Source: Thermus parvatiensis
GTDB taxonomy: Bacteria > Deinococcota > Deinococci > Deinococcales > Thermaceae
DNA length: 64,000 nt
Direction of reading: 5' to 3'
Assembly (NCBI RefSeq): GCF_001535545.1
Contig: NZ_CP014141.1
Location: 248,001-312,000 of the forward strand
The notes below the pieces were generated by a model. The model had not been told where the DNA came from and ran no database searches. It saw nothing but the letters and a program-made list of their open reading frames with translations. Shown one piece after another: positions 17,389 to 29,973 of the stretch. Within the stretch, counting starts at the first letter, position 1, and the number at the start of each line of letters is the position of its first letter. The translations under genes were made by a program, and so were the position numbers.

Positions 17389-20143
17389 TTAGTCGGGATT
17401 GGCCAGGTGGAGGCCCAGGGCCTCGGGGGGGGCGAGGGGGGTGGGGGGCAGGCGGGCGGCGAGGCCCGGGTGGGCCCGGCCCACGGCCCTTCCCAGCTGG
17501 AGGCGGAAGGGCTTCGGGAGGGCGCTTCGCTTCGCCTCCCCGAGCTTCTGCCAGGCGGCCTCCTCCTCCCCCAGGGCGAGGAGGGCGAGGACCTCCGTGG
17601 CCTTGGCCTGGGCCTTGAGCCCGGGGTCCAAGAGGGGGGGAGGGCCACCGTCTGGGCCAGGGCCTCCCCGTAAGCCCCCTCCCTGAGGAGGGCCTCGGCG
17701 TAGCCCAGGCGGGCCTGGGCCCGGAGGTAGGGGTTGGCGAGGCCGAGGAAGGGGCGGAGCCTTTCCCGGGCCTCCTTGGGGGGGAGGAGGAGGGCGAGGA
17801 GGCTTTCCGCGTCCAGGCGCAAGGCGGTGTACCGGTCGGTGGCCTCCTCGGGGATCTTGGCGAGGAGGTCCCAGAGGAGCCGTTCGGCCTCGGGGGCCTC
17901 GAGGCCCCCGAGGAGGGGCGGGCGGTATGGGGTGCCGGTCTCCAGGAGGAGGTAGGCCGCCGCCAGGCGGAAGAGGGTGCGGAGGTGGCGGTAACGGGCC
18001 TCCTTAGGCCTCTCCCCCGTGGTGCGGAAGTAGGCCTCTGCCCGGGCGAGGAGGGCCAGGGCCTCCAGGGGACGGCCCTGGGCCGCTTGCAGGATGCCCG
18101 CCTCGCTCTCCACCCGGGCGCAGGTGAAAGGGTCCTGGGCCTCCTCCAGGGCCTTCCCTATGGCGGCCTCGGCCTCGGGGTAGAGGCCGAGGCGCCTCAG
18201 GAGGGTGGCGTACCGGGCCCGGACCCGGGCCACCTCGTCCTGGGGGGCCCCGGCCTCTTCCAGGGCCTTGAGCCCCTCCTCCATCCGGGCCCTGGCCTCC
18301 GGGCTTCCCAGGCGCATGAGGAGGTCGCCCATCTGGTAACGGGCCCGGCCCAGGAGGAGGGGGTCATGCCCCACCTGGGCGAGGGCGGTGAGGGCCTCCT
18401 CGTACCGCCCCAGGTCCTTGGCCACAAGCCCCCGCCAGAGCTGGACCCGGTCCTTGAGGAAGGGGGCCACGGAGAGCTCGGCCGCCCGCTCGGCGTAGCG
18501 GGCCGCCTTTTCGTAGTCCCCCTTCCACCGCTCCACCGCGGCCCGCACCAGAAGACCCTCCGCCCGGGCCGTTTCGTCCAGGAGGGGGAACTCCTCCTCC
18601 GGGGGCAGAAGGGCCTCCGCCTCCTTGTAGAGGCCGGCGTCGGCCTTGGCCTCGGCGGCCTTGATGCGGGCCGAGGCCCGAAGCCTTGGGTCCTCGGCCT
18701 GGGCCAAGAGGGCGAGGGCCTCCTCCACCTCGGGGTGGGCGTACTGGCCCAAGACGGCCCGGTAGCGCACCAAGGCGGCGGCCAACGCCTCCCGGTCCTC
18801 CTTAGGCCAGGACCGGGCCTCCTGCCAGAGGCCCGGCAGGAGGGCGAGGCGGGCGGGGTCCTCGGTGAGGAGGTCCAGAAGGATCCGCCGCTCCCCGGCC
18901 TTGCGGGCGTGGTAGAGGCGGCGGAAGAGGTTCTCCCGGGGGAAGAACTCCAGGGCGAGGCGGTGGAGCTCCCGCGGGGCCTCCTGGGGCAGGAGGCTTC
19001 GCAGGGAGGGGCGGACGAGCCCGTCCCCCACCCACTCCAAGAGGGCCTTCTCCGCCTGGGAGAGGCGCTCTAGGGGGCGGTTCAAGGCCCTTTCCAGGAG
19101 GGCCGCGGGGAAGGCGGGGTCCGCCTCGGGGCTGAAGGCGGCCAGGGCCTCGAGGATGGGCCTTAGGGCCGGGTCGTCCTGGAGGGGGGTCTTGGGGTCG
19201 TGCTTGGCCGCCTCCAGGAGGACGAGGCGGGAAAGCTCCCCGAAGTTCCGCCCCGCCTGGTTCACCAGGGCCTCGAGGCGCTCCGGAGGCAGGTGGGGGA
19301 GCCTTTCCCGGACGAAGCGGCGGGCCTCCTCCCGGCTCGGGGGGAGAGGGGCTGGTAGGGGAGGGTGGGGGGCGGCTCGGTGAGGGCGGCGAGGTAGGGG
19401 ATTTCCAGGCTCCGCAAGAAGGGCTCAAGCCAGGCGGAGAGGCCCCGCTGCCCCCCGTCCGGCCCCCGCAAGGGGAGGCCCTCCAGGGTCCCTTGGGCCT
19501 CGGCCCGGAGGAGGAGGGGGCGGCCTGCCCGGTTCAGGGCCTGGGCTAAGGCGGCGAGGAACTCCTGCTGGAGAGCGCCTTGGAGGATGTAGGGCTGGGT
19601 GGGGGAAAGCTGGGAGAGGAGGGTTTCCGCCTCCACCCCAAGCGCCTCCGCCAGGGGGATGAGGGCCTGGGCGAGCTCCCCGCCCAGGTTGAGGACGAAG
19701 GGGGTCTTTCCGGGGAAGGCGGCGAGGGCCTGGCGCAGGGCGGAGAGGAGGACCCCCTTGCCCGTGGCCGCCCCGCCCACCACCACCACCTGGGGCCTCC
19801 GGCCCGCCTCCAGCTCCCGGAGGAAGTGGCGGAAGATGCGGCGCTTGTCCCGCCCCAGGACCTTACGGGCGCTCTTCAGGAAGAGCTCCGCCGGGGGCGG
19901 CGGGGGCTTCAGGCCCGCCTCCCGGTAGAGGTCGGCCAGGATGCGGTAAAGGCGCTCTTTTTCCTCGGGGCTTCCCAGGTCCTTGTAGAGGATGTTGCGC
20001 ACCGTGCCCGCCCGCCCCCCGCGCTCGGCCATGAGGGCCTCGAGCCAGCGCAGGGAGCCCTTCCTCCCCCGGTGGTCCCGGCCTTGGAGGTGGGGGCGGA
20101 GCTCCTCCAGGTAGCGCAGCCAGGGTGTAGCGGCCTTATCCAT
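17389..20143 (-). CDS. P-loop ATPase with long TPR-like C-terminus, unknown function, two apparent frameshifts
   Basis: About 918 residues after restoring one base in each of G7 (17634-17640) and G6 (19339-19344). Residues 1-110 are helical and basic (RNILYKDLG). A P-loop VVVVGGAATGKGVLL follows near residue 120, then an AAA/STAND-like ATPase domain to about 330. The remainder is helical repeat with regularly spaced Ala/Leu/Glu and Tyr-x-Glu-Ala patterns (KDLGRYEEALTALAQ, RRLGLYPEAEAAIGK), typical of TPR. The layout resembles STAND regulators such as MalT or SARP-type activators without a recognisable DNA-binding domain. It stands alone, with a -10 TAGAGT 10 nt before its ATG and AAGAAGGA as ribosome site. 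Confidence 0.7.
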
Positions 20144-20167
20144 TCCTTCTTACACTCTACCAGGCCG

Positions 20168-20205
20168 GTGCAAAAAAGGCCGGGCACACCCCGGCCTTTT
20201 TGCAC
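20168..20205. terminator. Bidirectional terminator between aceA and the TPR gene start
   Basis: GGCCGGG (20178-20184) pairs with CCCGGCC (20190-20196) around CACAC. The stem is extended by A6/T5 flanks and GTGC/GCAC outside them. The A-tract and T-tract make it work in both directions. It lies just past the aceA stop on the minus strand and upstream of the TPR gene. Confidence 0.85.
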
Positions 20206-20214
20206 ACCGCTACC

Positions 20215-21522
20215 TCAGTGGACGGGCTCGTTGAACTGGGCCTCCTCCGTGGAGCCCTTGAGGGCCAGGGTGGAGGCCTGCCCCTGGGTCAGGGCCAGGA
20301 CCACCTCGTCAAAGTAGCCGGCCCCCACCTCCCGCTGGTGCTTGACGGCGGTGAAGCCCTCCTTCTGTGCGGCGAACTCCTTCTGCTGGAGCTCCACGAA
20401 GGCGGGCATGCCCCGCTCCTTGTAGCCCTTGGCCAGCTCCCAGATGTGGTAGTTCAGGGCGTGCCAGCCCGCCAGGGTGATGAACTGGAACTTGTACCCC
20501 ATCGCCCCGAGCTCCCGGTTGAACTTGGCGATGGTCTCGTCGTCCAGGAACTTCTTCCAGTTGAAGGAGGGGGAGAGGTTGTAGGCGAGGAGCTTGTCGG
20601 GGAACTCCTTCTTCACCGCCTCGGCGAACTTCCGGGCCTCCTCCAGGTCGGGCTTGGAGGTCTCCATCCAGATCACGTCGGCGTAGGGGGCGTAGGCCAG
20701 GGCCCGGGCGATGCCGGCCTCAATCCCGTTCTTGAAGCGGTAGAAGCCCTCGGGAGTGCGTTCGTCGGAGACGATAAAGGGCTTGTCCCGCTCGTCGATG
20801 TCGCTGGTGATGAGGGTGGCGGCCTCGGCGTCGGTGCGGGCGATGATCACCGTGGGCACGCCCATCACGTCCGCGGCGAGCCTGGCCGCCTGGAGGGTGC
20901 GGATGTGCTGGGAAGTGGGCACCAGGACCTTGCCGCCCAGGTGGCCGCACTTCTTCTCGCTGGCGAGCTGGTCCTCGTAGTGGATCCCGGCGGCCCCCGC
21001 CTCGATCATGGCTTTGGTGAGCTCAAAGACGTTGAGGGCCCCGCCGAAGCCCGCCTCGGCGTCGGCCACGATGGGCACGTACCAGTCCCGGGTCACCCGG
21101 CCTTCAATCCGCTCCACCTGGTCGGCCCGCATGAGGGCGTTGTTGATGCGCTTCACGATCTGGGGCACGGAGTTGTAGGGATAGAGGGACTGGTCGGGGT
21201 AGGTCTGCCAGGCCAGGTTGGCGTCGGCGGCCACCTGCCAGCCGGAGAGGTAGATGGCCTCCAGCCCGGCCCGCACCATCTCCACCGCCATGGCCCCGGT
21301 GTAGGCCCCGAAGGTGTGCACGTAGGGCCTTTCGTGGAGGAGCTTCCAGAGTTTCTCCGCCCCTCGCTTGGCCAGGGTGTACTCCACCATCACGCTGGGC
21401 CTTAAGCGCACCACGTCCTCGGGGCGGTAGTCCCGCCGGACGCCCTTCCACCTCGGGTTTGTCTCCCACTCCCGGCGGAGCGCCTCCGCTTCCCTTTGCA
21501 TCTCGGGGGTCAGCCCTTCCAT
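20215..21522 (-). CDS. aceA: Isocitrate lyase
   Basis: A 435-residue enzyme that splits isocitrate to glyoxylate and succinate in the glyoxylate shunt. The catalytic loop KKCGHLGGK is near residue 190, and the metal and substrate segments [20 protein letters not shown] and IARTDAEAA are all present. The start is taken at the ATG at 21522 because GGAGGTGA precedes it at the right distance. The frame stays open upstream to 21645, but that part is Pro/Arg/Gly-rich and overlaps inverted repeats. No malate synthase gene is adjacent. Confidence 0.92.
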   Translation of the reverse strand: MEGLTPEMQREAEALRREWETNPRWKGVRRDYRPEDVVRLRPSVMVEYTLAKRGAEKLWKLLHERPYVHTFGAYTGAMAVEMVRAGLEAIYLSGWQVAADANLAWQTYPDQSLYPYNSVPQIVKRINNALMRADQVERIEGRVTRDWYVPIVADAEAGFGGALNVFELTKAMIEAGAAGIHYEDQLASEKKCGHLGGKVLVPTSQHIRTLQAARLAADVMGVPTVIIARTDAEAATLITSDIDERDKPFIVSDERTPEGFYRFKNGIEAGIARALAYAPYADVIWMETSKPDLEEARKFAEAVKKEFPDKLLAYNLSPSFNWKKFLDDETIAKFNRELGAMGYKFQFITLAGWHALNYHIWELAKGYKERGMPAFVELQQKEFAAQKEGFTAVKHQREVGAGYFDEVVLALTQGQASTLALKGSTEEAQFNEPVH

Positions 21523-21563
21523 TCCTTCACCTCCCGGGACCCAGTTTCGGGGGGGAAGCGCTT

Positions 21564-21631
21564 CCGGTGTAGGGTGTAGCCGCCCGGGCTTGACACGGCC
21601 TTTTGGTGTGCTTCGCCCGGGTTTACACCGG
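21564..21631. promoter_or_regulatory. Nested inverted repeats upstream of aceA (probable operator region)
   Basis: CCGGTGTA (21564-21571) and TACACCGG (21624-21631) form an outer 8-bp dyad. GCCCGGGC (21582-21589) and GCCCGGG (21615-21621) form an inner one. The region lies 40-110 nt upstream of the aceA ATG and carries no gene, so it most likely binds a regulator of the glyoxylate shunt. I could not place a convincing -35/-10 pair with confidence. Confidence 0.5.
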
Positions 21632-21632
21632 A

Positions 21633-21671
21633 TAAGCGCCCCCACCCCGGTTTGGCCCCACGGGGCGCTTA
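21633..21671. repeat. Inverted repeat at the end of the CoA-disulfide reductase gene
   Basis: TAAGCGCCCC (21633-21642) and GGGGCGCTTA (21662-21671) are perfect 10-bp arms around a GC-rich middle. The gene's own TAA stop is in the right arm. There is no U-tract. On the minus strand it contains CCGGGGTGGGGGCGCTTA, a motif that recurs near 61268. Confidence 0.6.
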
Positions 21672-23000
21672 GCGGGCCTGCTGGGCGGCGATGAGGAGGG
21701 GGTCCCAGACGGGGCTAAAGGGCGGGGCGTAGGCCAGGTCCAGGGCCAAAAGGTCCTCCACGCTCCCCTCCCGGTGGAGGAGGGCGGCGAGGACGTCTAT
21801 GCGCAGGGCCCCGTGCCCATAGGCCACCACCGCGCCGCCCAAAAGCCTCCCCGTCCCCTCCTCGTAGACGAGCTCCACCCAGAGGGGCCCGCTTCCCGGG
21901 TAGTAGTGGGCCCCATCCCGGCTCTGGATGAAGACCTTCTTGGCCCGGTAGCCCTCCTTGAGGGCCGTCTCCAGGGAAAGCCCGGTGGTGGCCACGGCCA
22001 GGCCGAAGGCCTTGAAGATGGCCGTGCCCACCACGCCCAGAAAGCGGGCCTCCCTGCCGGCGATGACGCTTCCCGCGGTGCGGCCGTGCTTGTTGGCCAC
22101 GTCCCCCAAGGGAAGCCAGTAGGGGCGCTTGAGGACCTGGTGGAAGCTTTCCGCCACGTCCCCGGCGGCGTAGACCCCTTCCAGGTTGGTGCGCATCCTT
22201 TCGTCGGTGGCGATGGCCCCGGTGGGGCCCAAGGCCACCCCCATGGCCTGGGCGAGCTCGGTGTTGGGCCGGATCCCCGTGGCGAGGAGGACCAAGTCGG
22301 CGGGCACCACGCCTTCCGAGGTCTCCACCGCCTCCACCCGGCCCATGCCCCGGAAGGCCTCCACCTTCACCCCGGTCCAGACCTCCACCCCGTGCCGCTC
22401 CAGCTCCTTCTTGAGGAGGGCGCCCACCTCCGGGTCCCAGTGGGGGAGGGGGCGCTCCTTGGCCTCCAGGAGGGTCACCTCCAGGCCCCGCTTGCGGAAG
22501 GCCTCCGCCACCTCGAGGCCGATGTACCCCGCCCCCAGGATGGCGGCCCGCCGGGCTTGGGGGAGGGCCTTCAGGAGCCTTTCCCCGTCCTCCATGGTCC
22601 TCAGGGTGTAGACCCCTTCCTGCTCCGTGCCGGGGATGGGGGGGAGGCTGGGCCGCGCCCCCGTGGCCAGGACCAGGTGGTCAAACCGGTCCTGGAAGGT
22701 CCTTCCCTCAGCGTGGTCGTGCACCGTCAGGGTGCGGAGCTCGTAGTCCACGTCCACCACCTCGTGGCGGGTGTGGACCAGAACCCCCTGCTTCCGGAAC
22801 TCCTCGGGGGTGCGGGCCACCAGCCTTTCCAGGCGGGGGATCTCCCCGGAAAGCACGTAGGGCAGGCCGCAGGCCCCGTAGGAAACCCACCCCGACTTCT
22901 CGTAGACCACCACCTCCAGCTCGGGGTTTTCCCGCTTGGCCTTGGCGGCGGCGGAGGCGCCGCCCGCCACCCCGCCCACGACCACCATCCGCTTGCCCAT
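21669..23000 (-). CDS. cdr: CoA-disulfide reductase / NADH oxidase-like flavoprotein
   Basis: A 443-residue FAD-dependent pyridine nucleotide-disulfide oxidoreductase. The FAD dinucleotide motif [13 protein letters not shown] is at residues 6-18. The single redox Cys44 lies in [11 protein letters not shown], which marks the CoADR/NOX subgroup. The NAD(P)H motif is [15 protein letters not shown] and the second FAD motif is [10 protein letters not shown]. The family reduces CoA disulfide, polysulfide or O2; sequence alone cannot choose. The ATG at 23000 has AGAATA 6 nt upstream and is probably leaderless. Confidence 0.85.
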   Translation of the reverse strand: MGKRMVVVGGVAGGASAAAKAKRENPELEVVVYEKSGWVSYGACGLPYVLSGEIPRLERLVARTPEEFRKQGVLVHTRHEVVDVDYELRTLTVHDHAEGRTFQDRFDHLVLATGARPSLPPIPGTEQEGVYTLRTMEDGERLLKALPQARRAAILGAGYIGLEVAEAFRKRGLEVTLLEAKERPLPHWDPEVGALLKKELERHGVEVWTGVKVEAFRGMGRVEAVETSEGVVPADLVLLATGIRPNTELAQAMGVALGPTGAIATDERMRTNLEGVYAAGDVAESFHQVLKRPYWLPLGDVANKHGRTAGSVIAGREARFLGVVGTAIFKAFGLAVATTGLSLETALKEGYRAKKVFIQSRDGAHYYPGSGPLWVELVYEEGTGRLLGGAVVAYGHGALRIDVLAALLHREGSVEDLLALDLAYAPPFSPVWDPLLIAAQQAR

Positions 23001-23047
23001 GGGGGGTATTCTGCCACAGAAGGGGTGGGCGGAATGTCCCAGAGGCC

Positions 23048-23728
23048 TTAGCCCTTGGCCTTGGGGGTTTCCTCCCGCACGAGCCGCCCACCCTTCAGGT
23101 GGAGGATGTGTCCCGCCCTTCGGGCGAGCTCCAGGTCGTGGGTGACCAGGATGAGGGTCCGCTCTTTCCCCGCCTCAAAGAGGAGGGTTGCCACCTGCTC
23201 GCGGCTTTCCGCATCCAGGTTTCCCGTGGGCTCATCGGCAAAGAGGACCGGGGGGTCCAAGGCCAAAGCCCGGGCCAGGGCCACCCGTTGCTGCTCCCCT
23301 CCCGAGAGGCGGCTGGGTAGGTGGTGGAGGCGGTGGGCGAGCCCCACCCGCTCCAGGAGGGCGAAGGCCCGCTCCTGCCTTTCCTTGCGCGGCCGCCCCA
23401 CCAGGAGGAGGGGAAAGGCCACGTTCTCCCAGGCGGTGAGGGTGGGGATCAGGTTCCACTGCTGGAAGACGAAGCCCATGTATTCCAGGCGAACCCGGGC
23501 CCGCTCGTCCTCGGGGAGCTGGTGTAGGGGGAGGTTGTCCAGGTAAACCCCGCCTTCGCTGGGCAGGTCAAAGCCCGCCAGGAGGTTCAAGAGGGTGGTC
23601 TTGCCGCTTCCCGAGGGGCCCACCACCGCGGTGGCCCCTTTGGGGAAGGCGTAGGTAAAGCCTAGGAGGGCCACCACCTCCTTCTCTCCCTGGCGGTAGC
23701 GCTTGCTGAGGTGTTCGGCACGCAGCAT
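23048..23728 (-). CDS. ABC transporter ATP-binding protein (MacB/LolD type)
   Basis: A 226-residue ATPase with Walker [10 protein letters not shown] near residue 38, Q-loop in [14 protein letters not shown], signature [15 protein letters not shown] and Walker [13 protein letters not shown]. The GNLD form is characteristic of the LolD/MacB/FtsE subfamily. It follows the FtsX-like permease gene with a short gap and should pair with it. Substrate unknown; such pairs act in lipoprotein transport, peptide efflux or envelope mechanotransmission. Confidence 0.88.
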   Translation of the reverse strand: MLRAEHLSKRYRQGEKEVVALLGFTYAFPKGATAVVGPSGSGKTTLLNLLAGFDLPSEGGVYLDNLPLHQLPEDERARVRLEYMGFVFQQWNLIPTLTAWENVAFPLLLVGRPRKERQERAFALLERVGLAHRLHHLPSRLSGGEQQRVALARALALDPPVLFADEPTGNLDAESREQVATLLFEAGKERTLILVTHDLELARRAGHILHLKGGRLVREETPKAKG

Positions 23729-23745
23729 CGGGCCTCCTTGTTGGG

Positions 23746-24888
23746 CTATACCCGCCCCAGGGCCTCCACCACCGGGATGCGGCTGGCGTGGTAGGCGGGC
23801 AGGAGGCCGGCCACAAGCCCCAGGAGGAGGGCCACCAGGAGAGCGAAGAGGGAGAGGCGGGGGGTCACGGCGGAGAGGGCCAGGCCCACCTGGTCCAGGG
23901 TGTAGAGGTTGATGGCAAAGGACACGGCGCCCCCCAGGGCCAGGCCCAGGGTCCCTCCCAGGAGGGCGAGGAGGAGGGCTTCCAGCACCACCAGGCGGAA
24001 GATGAACCCCCGCCTGGCCCCCAGGGCCCGCATGACCCCGAATTCCCGGGTGCGCTCGTACACGGACATCATCACCGTGTTGGCCACGAGAAGCCCGCCC
24101 ACCACCAGGGCCACCAGGCTGATGCCGAAGCGCACCAGGTCGCTGATCCGCAAGGCCCGCTCCGCAAACCGCATCACGTCCCCCGTGGTCTGGGCCTTAA
24201 GGCCGGGGACGGCTTCCTCCAGGGCCCGGGCCACCGCCTCCGCTTTCTGCCCCGGGTTCAGGGCCACCAGGATGGCGCTGAAGTTCTCGGTGCCCAAGAC
24301 CCGCTGCAGGGGGGCGAGGGGGACGAAGATCAGGTTGTCGGCCAGGCCCCCGCTTTCCTCCAGGATGCCCACCACCTTAAGGCTCACCTGGGGGGACAGC
24401 CTTAAGGGGCTTCCCAGGGAGAGCTGGCTCCGCTTGGCCACCTTGCCCCCCACCACCGCCCCCCCTTCGGTGGGCCTCAGGCGGCCCTCCTTGGCCTTCA
24501 CCCCAGGGTAGAGGAGGTCTGGCCCTACCCCTTGGGGGAGGCCCTGGAAGAAGAAGCTCGTCGCCGGGTCAAACCCGCCCCGGGCCAGGAAGAGGGTGGG
24601 GACCAAAGCCCGCACCCCCAGGGCTTTCCCCGCTTCCTCCAGGGCCTTCAGCGTCTCGGGGGGGATCTCGGGGAGGGCGCCGAAGACGAAGCCCTCCGCC
24701 CCTTCTGGCACCACCTGGATGGCGGGGCCCACCCGGGAGAGCTCCTGGAAGAGGGCCCGCCTAAGGCCCTCCCCGAAGGAGAGGAAGAGGACCATGCTCG
24801 CCGTGGCCACCAGGACCCCGAGCAGGGTGAGGAGGCTCCGGACGGGCCGGGCCAGGAGGTTGCGGAGGACGAGGAGGAAAAGCTCCAT
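23746..24888 (-). CDS. ABC transporter permease, FtsX/MacB family
   Basis: A 380-residue membrane protein with one N-terminal helix (residues ~18-40), a large periplasmic MacB-type domain (~45-250) and three C-terminal helices. The closing [16 protein letters not shown] is typical of MacB permeases. [20 protein letters not shown] is the conserved coupling region. It is followed by its cognate ATPase. No membrane-fusion or outer-membrane partner is encoded nearby. Confidence 0.85.
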   Translation of the reverse strand: MELFLLVLRNLLARPVRSLLTLLGVLVATASMVLFLSFGEGLRRALFQELSRVGPAIQVVPEGAEGFVFGALPEIPPETLKALEEAGKALGVRALVPTLFLARGGFDPATSFFFQGLPQGVGPDLLYPGVKAKEGRLRPTEGGAVVGGKVAKRSQLSLGSPLRLSPQVSLKVVGILEESGGLADNLIFVPLAPLQRVLGTENFSAILVALNPGQKAEAVARALEEAVPGLKAQTTGDVMRFAERALRISDLVRFGISLVALVVGGLLVANTVMMSVYERTREFGVMRALGARRGFIFRLVVLEALLLALLGGTLGLALGGAVSFAINLYTLDQVGLALSAVTPRLSLFALLVALLLGLVAGLLPAYHASRIPVVEALGRV

Positions 24889-24932
24889 CCCCCCGAGGCT
24901 ACCCCAAGGCGGGGCCGGGGGCGTGGCCTGGC

Positions 24933-25208
24933 CTACAGAAGGCGTTCCACGAAGCGGGTTTCCACCTCCTCCAGGAAGGCGCTGGGGTTTACCTTCTGCC
25001 TCTCGGGATGGGCGTAATAAGCTCTCTCCGCCTCCTCAAAGTCCTCGTGGGCCACGAACCAGAGGAACTCCCGCTCGGAAAGCCAGTAGGCCCCGAGGAT
25101 CCTAAAGCCCAGGGCCTGCCTCAGGGGAACGATGGTTTCCAGGAAGACCCTTTGGAAGGCCTCCTTGGCCCCCTCCTTCAGGGTGTAGCGGCGCATCTGG
25201 ACCTTCAT
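24933..25208 (-). CDS. NIPSNAP-like small protein
   Basis: A 91-residue alpha/beta protein (KVQMRRYTLKEGAKEAFQ, LGFRILGAYWLSERE, FLWFVAHEDFEEAERAYY) with the pattern of ferredoxin-like NIPSNAP domains. Biochemical role unknown. The ATG at 25208 is preferred over the one at 25217 because TACAAT (25221-25216) lies 7 nt before it, a leaderless arrangement; the upstream ATG overlaps the -10. It is divergent from alaS. Confidence 0.65.
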   Translation of the reverse strand: MKVQMRRYTLKEGAKEAFQRVFLETIVPLRQALGFRILGAYWLSEREFLWFVAHEDFEEAERAYYAHPERQKVNPSAFLEEVETRFVERLL

Positions 25209-25215
25209 GGGGCCC

Positions 25216-25233
25216 ATTGTAAGCGCCTATAAT
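25216..25233. promoter_or_regulatory. Divergent leaderless promoters for alaS and the NIPSNAP-like gene
   Basis: On the plus strand TATAAT (25228-25233) is 7 nt from the alaS ATG at 25241. On the minus strand TACAAT (25221-25216) is 7 nt from the ATG at 25208. The two -10 elements are only 6 nt apart, so the promoters probably exclude each other. Confidence 0.65.
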
Positions 25234-25240
25234 CAAATCC

Positions 25241-27889
<2,649 letters not shown>

Positions 27890-27898
27890 AATGGGGGC

Positions 27899-28582
27899 AT
27901 GGTCCTCGGCCTCTTGGCCACGGCCCTCTCCTGGGCCCTCTTCGCCCTCACCTTCGGGCGGTTTCGGAGGAGGCCTTCCCTGCCCAACGCCCTCTACAGC
28001 CTCGGCCTCTTCTTTTTCGCCCTGGCGGTCTCCGCCGAGCTCCTCGCCCGACTCCAGGGGGGCTGGAGCCCCTTCCTCTACCGCCTCTGGTACCTCACCG
28101 GGGCGATGCACGGGGTGACCTTTTTGGGCTTAGGAAGCCTCGCCCTCCTCAAGCCCAGGGCGGCCCGGGGGCTCCTCCTCGCCCTAAGCCCCCTCTTCCT
28201 TTGGGGCCTTTACCTGGTGGCCTCCGCTCCCCTGGACTTCGCCCGCCTCCCCGAGCCCTACGCCCCCCTGGGGGCGGCCTTTCCCCCGCCTAGCCTCACC
28301 TCGCCCAGGCTCTGGACCATCCCCTTCAACCTCCTGGGCACGGCCCTCATGGCCGGGGTGGCCCTTTACACCACCCTCCTCTTCCGGCGCCAAAACCCCT
28401 TGCGGGCCCGGGGCACGGCCCTCATCCTCCTCGCTACCCTGGTCCTCGCCTCCACCAGCGCCCTAAACCGCTTCGGGGTGGCGGGCCTCGAGGAGGTGGG
28501 GCGGGCCTTGGGCGTGGGCCTCCTTTACCTGGGGGTCGCTTTTGCCGACCGGAGCGTGGCCTATGCGGGTGGGCGCGCTTGA
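27899..28582 (+). CDS. Polytopic membrane protein of unknown function
   Basis: A 227-residue protein with about seven hydrophobic helices covering almost the whole length and short loops. No catalytic motif is visible. The ATG at 27899 follows TAGAAT (27887-27892, overlapping the alaS stop) by 6 nt, so it has its own leaderless start. It overlaps ruvX by 20 nt, which suggests joint expression. I do not recognise the family. Confidence 0.7.
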   Translation: MVLGLLATALSWALFALTFGRFRRRPSLPNALYSLGLFFFALAVSAELLARLQGGWSPFLYRLWYLTGAMHGVTFLGLGSLALLKPRAARGLLLALSPLFLWGLYLVASAPLDFARLPEPYAPLGAAFPPPSLTSPRLWTIPFNLLGTALMAGVALYTTLLFRRQNPLRARGTALILLATLVLASTSALNRFGVAGLEEVGRALGVGLLYLGVAFADRSVAYAGGRA

Positions 28583-28970
28583 CGTGGGAGAGGCCCGGAT
28601 CGGCCTCGCCGTGGGGGAGGAGGGGGTGCCCCTGGCCTCGGGCCGGGGGTACCTGGTGCGCAGGACCCTGGAGGAGGACGTGGAGGCCCTCCTGGACTTC
28701 GTGCGGCGGGAGGGTTTGGGAAAGCTCGTGGTGGGCCTCCCCTTGCGCACCGACCTCAAGGAGAGCGCCCAGGCCAAGAGGGTCCTCCCCCTGGTGGAGG
28801 CCTTGAAGGCAAGGGGGGTGGAGGTGGAGCTATGGGACGAGCGCTTCACCACCAAGCTCGCCCAGGAACGCCTCAAGCACGCTCCCAAGCGGCTTCGCCG
28901 GGACAAGGGGAAGCTGGACGAGCTCGCGGCCGTGGTGCTTCTGGAGGACTACCTTGCCCGAGGGATCTAG
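28563..28970 (+). CDS. ruvX: Holliday junction resolvase-like protein YqgF
   Basis: A 135-residue RNase H-fold protein. The acidic start [14 protein letters not shown], the middle VVGLPLRTD, the segment [15 protein letters not shown] and the C-terminal [15 protein letters not shown] are the conserved YqgF blocks. In other bacteria the protein takes part in 16S pre-rRNA 5' processing. The ATG at 28563 is chosen because homologues start right before this block. It overlaps mltG by 17 nt. Confidence 0.85.
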   Translation: MRVGALDVGEARIGLAVGEEGVPLASGRGYLVRRTLEEDVEALLDFVRREGLGKLVVGLPLRTDLKESAQAKRVLPLVEALKARGVEVELWDERFTTKLAQERLKHAPKRLRRDKGKLDELAAVVLLEDYLARGI

Positions 28971-29973
28971 GAACTGGCTTCGGCGTGGGGTGGTGGCCCT
29001 TTTCCTCACCTTTCTTCTCCTTCTCCTTTACGCCCTCTGGCTTCTCGGCCCCACGGGTAAGGAAGCTGTGGTGCGCATTCCCCGGGGGGCCACGGGGGCG
29101 GAGGTGGCGAGGATTTTGGAGGAGGCGGGGCTTCTGCGCTCGGGCCACGCTTTTTCCGCCTACCTCCGCTTCTCGGGCCGGGCGAAGCGCCTCGTCCCCG
29201 GGGTCTACCGCCTGAAGGGCGAGGGGGCCTTCCGCCTGGCCCGGGCCCTCACCGGGGGCGTGAAGCCCCTAAGCGTCACCCTCACCTTCCCCGAGGGGGA
29301 GAGGGCGGTGGACTACGCCCGGAGGCTCTCCCAGGCGGGGCTTGACGGGGAGGGCTTCCTCAGGCTCGTGGAACGCCCGGGGGCCCTGAAGCCCCCCTAC
29401 GTGGAGGCGCAGACCCTGGAGGGCTACCTCTTCCCCGCCACCTACACCTTTGACCTCCTCGCCACCCCCGAGGAGGTGGTGCGGGCCATGCTCCGCCGCT
29501 TTGAGGCGGAGCTCACCCCCCCGGTGCAGAGGCTTCTAGAGGAGCGGGGGCTTTCCGTCCACGCCTGGGTCACCCTGGCCTCCATCGTGGAAAAGGAGGC
29601 GGGAGGCCCCGAGGAAATGCCTTATATCGCCGGGGTCTTCCTGAACCGCCTGGAGCGGGGTATGCCCCTCCAGGCCGACCCCACCGTGGCTTACGCCCTG
29701 GGGAAAAGGCTTCCCGAGCTTTCCCGGCCCGATGGGGATTTCGCCGTGGACTCCCCCTACAACACCTACCGCTACGCTGGCCTACCCCCGGGGCCCATCG
29801 CCAACCCCGGGCAGAGGGCCCTCCTCGCCGTCCTCAATCCGGTGCGTACCGACGAAAGGGGCCGCCCCTACCTTTACTTCTTCCATGCCCAGGGAAAGCT
29901 CTTCCTCAACGTTGATTTTGCAGGCCACCTCCGGGACCTTGCCCGATACCGCTACGCCTCCCCGTCCCCGTGA
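28954..29973 (+). CDS. mltG: Endolytic murein transglycosylase
   Basis: A 339-residue protein with one N-terminal membrane helix (residues ~10-32), a LysM-like domain and the YceG catalytic domain. The catalytic Glu is in [24 protein letters not shown], followed by [14 protein letters not shown] and [20 protein letters not shown], all diagnostic. It cleaves nascent glycan strands at the membrane. The start is a TTG at 28954 inside ruvX; no better codon gives the whole helix. It converges with the sugar permease and overlaps it by 22 nt. Confidence 0.88.
   Translation: MPEGSRNWLRRGVVALFLTFLLLLLYALWLLGPTGKEAVVRIPRGATGAEVARILEEAGLLRSGHAFSAYLRFSGRAKRLVPGVYRLKGEGAFRLARALTGGVKPLSVTLTFPEGERAVDYARRLSQAGLDGEGFLRLVERPGALKPPYVEAQTLEGYLFPATYTFDLLATPEEVVRAMLRRFEAELTPPVQRLLEERGLSVHAWVTLASIVEKEAGGPEEMPYIAGVFLNRLERGMPLQADPTVAYALGKRLPELSRPDGDFAVDSPYNTYRYAGLPPGPIANPGQRALLAVLNPVRTDERGRPYLYFFHAQGKLFLNVDFAGHLRDLARYRYASPSP

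Noticed and set aside
21523..21645. Longer isocitrate lyase with an extra 41 N-terminal residues
   Set aside because: The added part is Pro/Arg/Gly-rich, covers the nested palindromes, and the ATG at 21522 has a strong ribosome site.
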